A stretch of 64,000 nt of DNA from positions 329,562-393,561 of the forward strand of contig CACRSC010000025.1 of assembly GCA_902651635.1 (NCBI GenBank), read 5' to 3'. Each line of letters starts with the position of its first letter. Positions within the stretch are counted from its first letter, which is position 1. This DNA is from Mastigamoeba balamuthi (lineage: Eukaryota > Evosea > Mastigamoebida > Mastigamoebidae). Positions 35,396 to 44,741 of the stretch are shown here, in pieces. The notes under the pieces were generated by a model. That model had not been told where the DNA came from. It worked only from the letters and a program-made list of their open reading frames with translations, and searched no databases. A program made the translations under genes and the position numbers.

Positions 35396-36633
35396 CTACT
35401 GCTGCTTGCACTCGGGGTTCTCCGCGCCCGCGGGCTTGTCGCCGGCCTTGGGCTTGGCAGCGCCCTTCCTGGGCTTCTCCTCGGCCTCCTCGTCGTCGTC
35501 GTCCTCGTCCTCGTCGTCGTCCTCGTCCTCGTCGTCCTCGTCGAGGTCGTCCTCGTCCCAGTCCTCCTCGCCCTCGTCCTCCTCGACGGCGTCGCCCGTG
35601 TACCACAGCAGCGCGCGGTTGCAGACGTTGTCCTTGATCTCGCTGCCGACCTCAAAGTCGCCCTGGACGGCCTCGTTGAGCTCCTGGTACTCGTCGGGGT
35701 CCATCTCCTCGGGCTTCTCGGGCACCTTGATCGACTGGAAGAAGTGGAAGAACGACTCGCACGGCTCCTCCACCGTCTTGAACTGCGTCGCGCCGCCGGC
35801 GCCCGCCTTGCGGCCCCCGCGCTTGCCGCTGCCGCCGACGGCCTTCTTGATCGAGCGCACCGTCAGGTTCTTGCCCGCCTTCCACGTCAGCTTGGTGCTC
35901 TCGCAGCTGTCCAGCGTCGTCTCGCCGTCCTCGCTCTCGATCAGCTTGTACGTCTTGACCAGCTCCCGCTCCTCAAAGAACTCGTTCTCGGCAAAGACGA
36001 ACGTCAGCGTGTACCCGTGCTGCACCAGAGCGAGAGAGAGCGACGAGTCAGATCTCGAAATAAATCGGGGAAATGCTCGAGTCGATTGTGTGTGTGTGTT
36101 TCTCTCACCTTGACGACGGCCTCGCCCTCGACCGTCTCGCGCGTGCGCGGGAGCAGGCCGACGCGGATGTCGCGCAGGGCGGCGAGGGCCTCCTTGTCGC
36201 GGTCGTTGAGCCCCGTGAGCTCGCGGACCGAGGGGTTGTTGACGAGCGCGTGGTACCAGAAGTCGGGCACTCCCCTGGCCTCTGGCGCCGACTTGGCCTC
36301 TGCGCTGGCCGCGTAGCCCTCGAGCTCCTCCGCCGTCGGCTCCGCGGCACCGCAGACGATCTCGGCGCGGCGCGCCTGCAGGGGCTGGTTCAGGCCGTGG
36401 TACTTGCGCTCGAGCGCGTCGAGCTCGTCGCGGAAGGCCAGCTCGAGGGCCGTCGCCTGCTTCTGGACGGCGCGCAGGGCGTGCACGCGGCGCTGGACCT
36501 GCTCGGGCAGCTCCTTGAGGTGCTCGGCGGCGATCTCCTTGGCGTTGACCTCGTCCCCGCACTCCTCCTCGTCGCACTCGCAGCCCTCCTCGTGCTCGTG
36601 CGCGGGCTTCTGCTCGTGGGCCTTGTTGCTCAT
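35396..36633 (-). CDS. NAP1: Nucleosome assembly protein 1 (NAP1) histone chaperone
   Basis: Binds H2A-H2B and other basic proteins during chromatin assembly. Exons 36633-36109 and 36019-35396 flank an 89-nt GT-AG intron and give 382 residues, typical for NAP1. The long dimerisation helix is clear (LPEQVQRRVHALRAVQKQA, then ELDALERKYHGLNQPL). The earmuff domain follows (GVPDFWYHALVNNP, TFVFAENEFFEE, CESFFHFFQSIKVP, IKDNVCNRALLWYTGDA). An Asp/Glu tail and a basic segment lead to the C-terminus CKQQ. That CaaX-like ending also occurs in animal NAP1L1, so prenylation is possible. The start is the first ATG, before a Cys/Glu-rich leader (EGCECDEEECGDE). Copies of its 3' end lie inside the neighbouring array at 27.7 and 31.1 kb. 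Confidence 0.93.
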
Positions 36634-37588
36634 CGTCGGTGGGGGGGGCTCCTGAGTGGTGTTGCGAGTGAAGACTTTGAAAGAGAAGGGGCGCCGCGCA
36701 GATATTGTGCGCTGCTGCTATGATGTCACGCGTGACGGCATTCGGGGAATATCGGGGGCGGCGGGTCCGCGTATCGCGGCAACCGACATGGCCCCGGAGG
36801 GCAACTGGTGCACTCGTCTGGGAGCGGGCTGTGGATGTTCCAGGGTTTTTCTGGCGTGCTGCCTGCTGCATCGGGCCCGATCCTGAGGTGCAGTGACTGC
36901 AATTTGAGTTTTTGTTTTCGGACTCTCTTCCTGCGGTGCCTCCGCAGAGGGGGCGTCCCGATGGCCCCCACGGTCCTGCCTACACGCCACGCGGGCGCTG
37001 CGCGTGCCTCCGCGAGGACGGGATTTCGGGGGGTCCCCTGCCCTACCTCACCGAGACCGGGCAGCAGTGTCGGTTAGTGCGCGTCGTGCAGTGAGAAGGA
37101 GCGCAGAAACACCCACAGGAACTTCACAACTTGCCCAACGTGCCCCGCACTTGCACAGACCTCTGGGAACGCCCTGCGATCACCGGACACGCCCGGCCGC
37201 AATCCGCATCGCCCCTCACAGCCGGGTGGGGTCACCGCGGGGTCTTCGAGTCTGGAGGGGGGCTTCCCGGGGTTGACTGTCAAACGACCTCGAGCTCCGC
37301 TGCGGAGCCTCGGCAGTTGTCGCCGCAGAGTGCAGCGCTCCAGGGAGGCAAGGAGAGGCAGTGCGCGTACTTTAAAAGCAATCATCCTGTTGTTCTCTTG
37401 CTTGGTTGAGCCGGCGGACGGGCTGTCTGCTCTGCCGCTGGCGCACACGGAGCGGGGAGGGGGAGGGAGAGAGCCGTGTCGGGCTGCGCTGCCCTGCCCG
37501 CAGATCCCCGCACCAAAGAGGGGCCAGCAGCGGCGAGCGGCAGCTTGGGGGCCCTCCCCCACTCCGTCCCCACACAGCGGGGCCCACC
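36634..37588. other. Intergenic: NAP1 5' flank and upstream spacer
   Basis: The first 130 nt upstream of NAP1 contain AGATATTGTG, the palindrome TCACGCGTGA (about 36725-36734) and GAATATCGGG, which are promoter-element candidates. The remainder to 37588 holds no convincing exon. Its open frames lack support. Confidence 0.45.
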
Positions 37589-40500
37589 TCACTGGTCCGA
37601 CACTGCCGGGGGCGACTGGGGCGCGGCCCACGGGAAGGCGTCCGTGTGCGATGTGTGCGCAAAGTTGAGCACGCGCCTCTGCGGCGTCACGGGCCTCTGC
37701 TCCGAGCTCTCCTCCGAGGCGCGCCTCACGGGCGTCCTGCGTGGCGACACGGGCCTCTGCTCCTCCTGCGCGGCCCCGCAGCCGCTGGCGCTCTCGTCAA
37801 ACGCGCTCCTCATCGACGGCCTCACGTAGGCCGACGACGACGGCGACGCCCTGTGCTGCTGCTCCTCGTGCTGCGGGCGCGCGGGGCTCACGGGCCTCTG
37901 CTGCTGCTCCGCCTGCGCGCTGCCGCTCTCGTCCCACGAGCTGCGCATCGAGGGGCGCACGTAGGGGACGGCGGCCGCGGGCCTGTGCTGCTGCTCCTGC
38001 TGCTGCGCGGCGCTCTCCTCGGGCACGCGGCGGCGGGGCGACACGGGCACCTGGGGCTCCTGGGCGCTCTCCTCCCACGCGCTGCGCATCGAGGGGCGCA
38101 CGTACGTCGGCGTGGGCCTGCGCTCCTGCTGCGGCTGCTGCGCGGCGCTCTCCTCGGGCACGTGGCGGCGGGGAGACACGGGCAGCTGGGGCTCCTCGGC
38201 GCTGCTCTCGTCAAAGGCGCTGCGCATCGAGGGGCGCACGTACGTCGACGAGGGCCTGCGCGAGGGGCTCGTCGGGCACGCGGGGCTCACAGGGTTCACG
38301 GGGCTGACGGGCCTCTGCTGCTGCTGCTGCTGCTGCTCCTCGCTGCTCCCGCCCAGCGAGCTGCGCATCGACGGCCGCACGTACGTCGACGAGGGCCTGC
38401 GCGAGGGGCTCGTCGGGCACGCGGGGCTCACGGGGCTCACGGGCCTCTGCTGCTGCTGCTGCTCCTCGCTGCTCGCGCCCAGAGAGCTGCGCATCGAGGG
38501 CCTCACGTACGGCTGCGCCCTCCTGCTGCTGCTGCTGCCCAGGTCCTCCGCGGGCTGCTGCTGCTGGGGCGTCACGGGCCTCTCGGCGACCGCAGGAGAC
38601 GCCGACGAGTCCGCGGCGGCCTCGTCCGAGCCGCTGCTGCTCATCATCGAGGGGCGCGAGTGCGACGAGCGCGGGCGCGGCTCCTCGGGCGCGCTCTCCT
38701 CAAAGGCGCTGCGCGCGGGCGCGGCGCCCTTGACGTACGCGTCCTTGGGGAACACCGCCTGCGTGATCTTGACCTCGGGCTCCCAGTCGGCGTCGTGGGC
38801 CGAGACCTTGACGGGCGCTGGCGGGGCAGCAGCGAGAGCGCGTACGGAAAATGAGATATTCGGGCGTGATACGTCACGCGCGTGACGTTGCTGGGAATCT
38901 GGGACTGATGCGACGTTCTGGGGAGGGAGTGCGAGAAGGGGGGCGCACAGGAGCAGGCCTGGGGGCTGACGCTCCTGGCGGTCATGGCGGGGTTCCAGCG
39001 CGGGTTCTCCCTCATGAACGTCGAGGCCCCCGTGGCCTTCTTCTCGTCCTTGGTCTGGCTCCTGCCCAGGGCGGCCGGTGACGTGTCAGCGAAATCCAGA
39101 TTTCCAGATATGCGGATCGGGAGGGGGGAATATCTCACTCGAAGTAGGCGAGAGGCTGGATGGGGTTCTCCAGCGTCTCGGTGTGGAAGAGCTTGGCGTG
39201 GTCGACCTTGCCGCCGGCCCTGAAGCTCTTCTCGGCCACGTTCTGCGACTTGATGTGCAGCGCCTCGATGCTGCGCGGGCGGCGTCCGTTGGTGGGCGGT
39301 TCGGTTCACACAGCAGCGGGCAACGTCACGAGAGGAGAGGGGGGGAAGATATCCTGAAATATCTCCCTTCCCTGCGGAGATGCCTTCTCCTCCCAGCGAT
39401 TGTGGCGGGAAAGTAGGGCAGCGAGGCGCACGTCTTGCGCGACTCCTCCAGGCGGATCATGTAGGCCTTGGTGGGCTGCAGCAGCGTCGAGGACCTGCTG
39501 GGCGAGTACTGCGCAGGGGGTGGCGCCTGAGTGCGGGGTCGTCGCAGCGCTGGGGTGCAGTGCCCACGTGGCGCAGCAGCAAAACACACGCAGCCCAGCC
39601 GGTATTGGAAAAACACGCGAAAAGCACCGCGCAAAGAGCCCTTTGCGGCACCCTACGGCGCCAAGGGACACCCACCCACCCAGACACACACAGGCAGGCA
39701 GAGAGGGCAGCGGGCGAGAACGCCAGAGACAATAAAGGAGAGAGAGAGAATACAGGAGAGAGGGAATTGGGTGGGCTGAGCGCTGCGCACGTAGTCGGAG
39801 CTGCTGGCGGGCTCGCGCCTCGCGGGCGACGACGAGGCCGCCGCCGGGGCCGCGGGGCTGCCGCGCGGGGTGGCGGACTTGCGGAGCCTGGGGGCCCTGG
39901 CGGGGGTGCTCTTGGCCTTGGGCTTCTCCCGATGCTGCTGAGGAGCAGGCGCCTCCTGCGCCTCCTGCGCCTCCTGTGCCTCTTCCACGGCCGCCTCGTG
40001 CGCCTCCTCCTCCTCCTCCTCCTGCTGAGGGGCGGCTGCCTCCTCCTCCTGCAGCGCCTCCTGCTGCTCGTGCACGGCCTCGTGCTGCTCGTCGGTGGCC
40101 TGGGCCTCCTCGACGACGACGACCTCCTCCTCCTCCTGCGCCTCCTCCTCGGCGGCGGCGGGGGCCTCAGCCTCGGCGTGCTGCTCCTCCTGCTCCTGCT
40201 CCTGCTGCAGCTGCTGGGGCTCGGGCTGCTGCTCCTCTGCGGCGTGCTGCTCCTCCTGCACCTCAAAGTGCTCTGCGTGGCTCTCGGGGGCCTCTGCCTC
40301 CTCCGCGGGCTGCTGGGGCTCCTCCTGCTGGGGCTCCTGCTGGTGCTCTGCCTCCGCGTGCTGCTGCTGCTGCTGCTGCTGCTGCTCCGCTGCCGAGGGC
40401 GCGGGCGACGTGGCCTCGGCCGCGGGCGACTCCGCTGCCTCAGACGAGGGCGCCGCGGGGGACGCCGCGGTGTCGGGCTTGAGCTGGGGGGCGGCCAGGT

Positions 40501-40645
40501 CGGCCTCGTCCTCCGAGTCGATGACGACGGCGGCGGCGACGGGCACCTGCGGCTCCTGCGGCTGCTCGGGCTGCTCGGGCTCCTGCTGGGGCGCGGCCTC
40601 GGGGGCCTGCTCGGGCTGCTCGGCGACGACGGCGGTGTCGGCCAT
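37589..40645 (-). CDS. Low-complexity protein with Gln/Glu-rich head and YVRPSMRS repeats
   Basis: Function unknown. Exon 1 (40645-39791) starts MADTAVVAEQ and is rich in Glu, Gln and Ala, ending in a basic STPARAPRLRKSATPRGSP segment. Exon 2 (from 39508) holds a non-repetitive block, LLQPTKAYMIRLEESRKTC. Later small exons give IEALHIKSQNVAEKSF and FHTETLENPIQPLAYFE (about 39290-39140), GASTFMRENPRWNPAMTA (about 39030-38975) and DADWEPEVKITQAVFPKD (about 38800-38740). These conserved-looking blocks are separated by GT-AG introns containing GATATT or AATATC words. The last exon carries six YVRPSMRS units and many RPVSP sites. The composition suggests a disordered scaffold or cytoskeletal binder regulated by phosphorylation; that is an inference. 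The exon 2-3 junction was not resolved. It is divergent from UBR7. Confidence 0.65.
37810..38520 (-). repeat. Tandem YVRPSMRS protein repeat
   Basis: Six near-identical units, each YVRPSMRS followed by S or A, then an acidic-Gln stretch and one or two RPVSP or VPVSPRR sites. A seventh degenerate unit reads SRPSMMSSSG. DNA units of about 90 to 150 nt recur with the word CTGCGCATCGA on the plus strand. The RxSMRS core resembles a basophilic-kinase or 14-3-3 type site. Confidence 0.85.
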
Positions 40646-41078
40646 GGGGAGAGACGTGCGGGCGGTGGGTTGACCTCGGGTGCTGGCGGGTGTGGAATGT
40701 GCCGTGTGTGCAAACACGTGAGGGACAAAGGACCGGTGGGGTTGAGATATCTCGGCGGTCAACGTCACCCCCCCGCCAATATCCTAATTGCACTTTTCTC
40801 AGAAAAGGAAGCTTCCTCTTCTCCCTCCCGCTGACGGCCGGTCCACGACGTCCACGAGCAGCACACAGCGCCCGCCTGCCCGTGCCGGTGTCCGCGGGCG
40901 GCTCCGAGAGCCTCGGACAGCCCGGAGTGTTGGGGAGTGGATATTGTCCAAGATAAAATATCTGTGCCCCCGGAATCCTGCTTTATTTATTTGCGCGCGG
41001 GAATTGTTGCGTCTTTTATTTTGCCGGCGCGCCCACAAAAGAGAAGAAGAAAAAATAAACTCGCAACCGAACGGGCCG
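40646..41078. promoter_or_regulatory. Bidirectional promoter region
   Basis: Spacer between the YVRPSMRS gene (minus) and UBR7 (plus). It contains GAGATATCTCGG near 40745, CCAATATCC near 40778 and the pair GGATATTGTCC and AAAATATCTG near 40937-40965. An AT-rich patch (GAAAAAATAAAC) lies about 20 nt before the UBR7 ATG. Shared regulation is suggested by the layout only. Confidence 0.4.
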
Positions 41079-43086
41079 ATGAGCACGGCCGAGGCTCCCG
41101 GGGACACGGTGACCATCGCCGAGGTGCTGGACTCGGAGCGCCAGCTGGTGGCCGAGGCCCGCGAGGTCCAGGCGGAGAACTGGGGCGACGAGGACCGCTG
41201 CACGCACCCCGAGGTCCCCCAGTTGCCCTCTCCCAGCCCAGCCCAGCCCAGCTGACCCGAGGGTTCTGTGGGGGCAGGGGTACGCGAGGCAGCCGGTGTA
41301 CGCGTGCGTGACGTGCGCGAAGGCGGTGGGGAGGCCGGTGGGCGTGTGCTACGGGTGCTCGCTGGCGTGCCACCTGACGCACGACCTCCACGAGCTCTTC
41401 GACAAGCACGCCTTCCGCTGCGACTGCGGCACCCTCGACCGCACGCCTCTCTCTCTCTCCCTCCCTCACTCCCTGCCCACTGTCCACTCGCCTTCCATGC
41501 CTCTCTGGCGGGCCTCTAGGTCCTCTCTGCCGCTCTTTTTTTGTGGTCCAGAGGGCAGAAATCAGTTGATTATTTTCTTTCTTTTGACGTCTTTCGGGTT
41601 TGCTCCCCTCAGCACCGTTGCACGGGGATTACCGCGATGGCACGGGCGATAAAGGGTGTGTGGGTGTCTGTCCCCCCGCGAAACGCGCACAGAAAAGTGG
41701 AGCAGAGTTTCAAATCAATTGATTGTTGTCCCGCTGCTTCGCATGCTGCAGCTCCACGCTCTCACCTGGGCGTGCTGCCTCGCCTCCGCGTGGACCATGC
41801 GAACTTTTGTGCGGGACTCAATTGAGCGGGGCGCACAAAATCAATTGATTTTGCATATAGTCGTTCGCATATGGCTTCCAGCGTACTGTCTCTGTCAATG
41901 CGGCTCGCACAGCCGTTTGACTGCCGCGAGCGACCGGTGTCTCGGGACCCTCGCCCACCGTTGCGCTGCTGACACGCCGCGTGCGCAGTGCCGCGCTGCA
42001 CGCTGGCGCCGGCGTCGGAGGCCGCGAGGGCGCTCAACGAGCAGAACAAGTACACGCACAACTGGAGCGGCGCGTACTGCGTCTGCGACGGCGAGTACAA
42101 GCCCGACGAGGACGTGATGCTGCAGTGCCTCGCCTGCGAGGACTGGTTCCACGACCGCTGCCTGCGCGCCCCGGGCCCCGAGCCCCCGGACCCCGACGAC
42201 TGCGGCGACTGCGACTTCATCTGCCCGCTCTGCTCCTCCTCCTACGCTCCGCTGCTGCGCCCCTACCCCGGCCTCCTCGTCGCCCTCCCTGCATCTTCTG
42301 CAGCTCCCGCGGCTCCCGGCGAGCCCGACGCGCAGCCTCCTCCGCCGCCGCCGCTGCCGCAGCCCCCGGCGACGTGCCCGCTGGCCGCAGGGGCGCAGGA
42401 GCCCCAGCGGCAGCAGAGCGAGGCGCCGGCGGGGAACCTGTGGCTGAGGAAGGGCTGGCAGAGGTGCCTCTGCCGATGCGCCTCGTGCACGCTGCGCTAC
42501 TCCCAGGCACAGACAGCTCTTGGCACCCCGCTCGCACGCGTTGCTCTGACGCTGCCGCTGCCGTGCAGGTGGCCGCGCCGTGGGTCTTCGAGTGCGAGGA
42601 GGAGGACCACCGGGTCAAGAGCACACCGGTGGCAGCAGCGGCAGCAGCAGAGGCTCCGGCCGCGACAGAGGAGGCGGCAGCAGAGGGCGCAGCGCCGCTG
42701 CAGAGGAAGCGGGCGCTGCCAGACACGCTATTCGAGGAGGGCCAGGTCGAGTTCGGTGCGGCCCCCTTCCAACGTGTAGCGCCGCGTGGGGGCGCAGAAA
42801 CAGACTAACCTGACTGCTGTCTGGGCCGGGCAGACAAGTTCTTCAAGAGCCAGAGCCACGAGACGCAGATCAGCCTGGCCACGGGCTACCAGCACATCCT
42901 GGCCGAGTTCCGCAGCATGATACAGTCGGTCCAGCAGTCGGGGCGCGACGTTGTGTCGCTGCAGGTGTGCTGCCGCCACCACTGCTCTGTTGACGGCGGT
43001 TTGTAACTGAATGCGCGTTGCGTGTGATGGTGCAGGACGCTGAGGCGTTGAAGGAGCGCCTCATGACCAAGCGCAGGCGCATGTAA
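41079..43086 (+). CDS. UBR7: UBR7-like UBR-box and PHD-finger E3 ligase
   Basis: Putative N-recognin-type ubiquitin ligase that also targets histone H2B in animals. Exons 41079-41213, 41278-41440, 41989-42506, 42569-42773, 42834-42964 and 43036-43086 splice in phase to 400 residues. The UBR box (residues about 40-105) has CTHPE, VYACVTCAK, CYGCSLACHLTHDLHELF and FRCDCGT, with the expected Cys/His ligands. The PHD-type finger has YCVCDGEYKPDEDVMLQCLA followed by CEDWFHDRCL. A Cys-rich block (WQRCLCRCASCTL) and DTLFEEGQVEF come next. The C-terminal KFFKSQSHETQISLATGY block is typical of UBR7, and the end is LMTKRRRM. The introns at 41441 and 42507 fit GC-AG borders. The large intron 41441-41988 holds three TCAATTGA palindromes. 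Confidence 0.92.
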
Positions 43087-43274
43087 CCATCTGAGACTCT
43101 ACACGACACACGCGGAGGACACACCCTCACTCCCGGCCTGCAGGCAGACACTCCAATGCCCCCCGGGAACCGCGGATCCAGACTTTCTTTACAGGCTTAC
43201 TGTAACATTACGCGGCCACGATTCGTCTGTCCAATGAATACGAATCGCCCGAAGCTCGACTTTTAGAGGTCGAG

Positions 43275-44741
43275 GCGGCTGCCACTGAATCACATTAATA
43301 AGAGGTCCCACAACACCAGGGTCACGTCCCTCCAGCCCCCCCCGGCTCTACCCTCCTCGTCTGCCACGGGCCGCGTTGCCCCAGGTCAACACGCCCGACG
43401 CAAGCTGTTTCCCAACGAGCCTGCAGGACTCACACGCTTCTCGCACAGACTGTCTGCTGTGATACAGTCGTGTGCTGCGAGTGGTGCCCAGAGATGCTAC
43501 AAGCTGCACAGAGGAGTCCCGTGTGTGCAGGTGATCACCGGGGTCAGCGGTTGCATGCGAGCACAACGTGGCGGGCCTCTTAGGTGCCTGCGAGCCCGTG
43601 CCGGAAGTGGCTGCACGCCCCACCTCCTGAGAGCGGCAAGTTCCCCACCGGCGCGGGCCGTGGCACTCAGAGCCACCTTCCTGCGTATCGCTGCAAGTTC
43701 CCCTCCTGCCCCCCCGTACTCGACTGCCTACAGTCCTCCGCATCACATCGAGGCTGATGAGTATTGGCTCTGCTCGTGGGCGGCGTCGGTGCCACCCAAC
43801 ATCATTTTCCCTAAGGTTGTCGGTGACGCAAGCAAATTCTGAGGCGTCGCCTGGGGTGTGTGACGTGGTGTCGGTGGTCGCCAGAGTCAGTTGCTGCATG
43901 CGAGCACAACGTGGCGCGCCTCTGTGTCTGCAAGCCTGTGCCGGAAGTGGCTGTACGCTTGAAATTAGTCTGACTGTGGGGCATAGAACCTCCCGATGGT
44001 CAATTTGTGGTGACCGCGGGTGTAACACGGGCACGAGCACTGCGATGAAAACTGCGACATCTTTGCTGTGCAGATAACAGATGGTTTCTGGAATCAGTTT
44101 GCAAGGCGTTCAAGGCTGGAGAACATTGCCAAAGTGGCCAGAACCGAAGGTAAAAGGCGATTTATCGCCTCCCGGAATCGGGCAGAAAGGGAACCAGGGT
44201 GGTTGTGCATTTCACAATTGATGTGGGCCCACTAATGCTAAATTCTCCAGTAATAGAGGCAACACTCAGGCTCTCCTGTAGTCTCATCACGTGTGCTCAC
44301 ACACCTGAGGCCTGTATAATGCGGAGCTCAATTGCCAGGGGCTTGTGGCTGTGCTGGACGTACCGGGGGAGCAGAGGTGTATGGCTGGGGAATTGCAGAT
44401 TGCAGCTACGGCGACGCCTTTCAGCGTCTTCCACAGTCGCTCGGGAACCCATGACGTAGGGCCGATTCAGTTGTATAAACCGCACCCAGAGAGTAGAGCC
44501 CACTCTTAACCCCCCACCCACCGCAATGCACTCCTTTGTCTCTTTGGTTTATTCTCCTTGTTTCTAACTGCAGCCACCAGCTTGGTGATCTTCCCCCACC
44601 CGCGCAATGGCTCCAGGTGGCACTACAGACACATCTGACAGTGCCGGAGCTTACACAGCATGTCCCTCCAATCTACCTCACGGCCACTGGAGCACGGACT
44701 CTGCCGAGGGAGACACATTCACCAGACTGCATGTATGTGTC
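43275..44741. other. Unit 1 left flank with a decayed promoter module
   Basis: No supported CDS. From about 44200 to 44640 it resembles the 5' flank and first codons of gene B (48150-48700). Shared words are AGCAGAGGTGTATGGCTG, CTTTCAGCGTCTTCCAC, a TATAAA core, CGCACCCAGAGAGTAGAGCC and CAATGCACTCCTTTG. The coding remnant MHSFVSLV soon meets a stop. The corresponding stretch of unit 2 is 56150-56620. Confidence 0.7.

Noticed and set aside
37797-38078. CRISPR-like regular repeats
   Set aside because: The spacing reflects in-frame protein repeats in a coding exon, not identical direct repeats with unique spacers, and the genome is eukaryotic.
39457-40728. Ser/Arg-rich and Leu-rich frames over the YVRPSMRS gene
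   Set aside because: Alternative frames of the Gln/Glu repeat sequence; composition is dictated by CAG/GAG runs.
41441-41988. Separate small gene inside the UBR7 intron (frame 41541-41825)
   Set aside because: No codon bias or similarity; the UBR box and PHD finger on either side must be joined across this interval.
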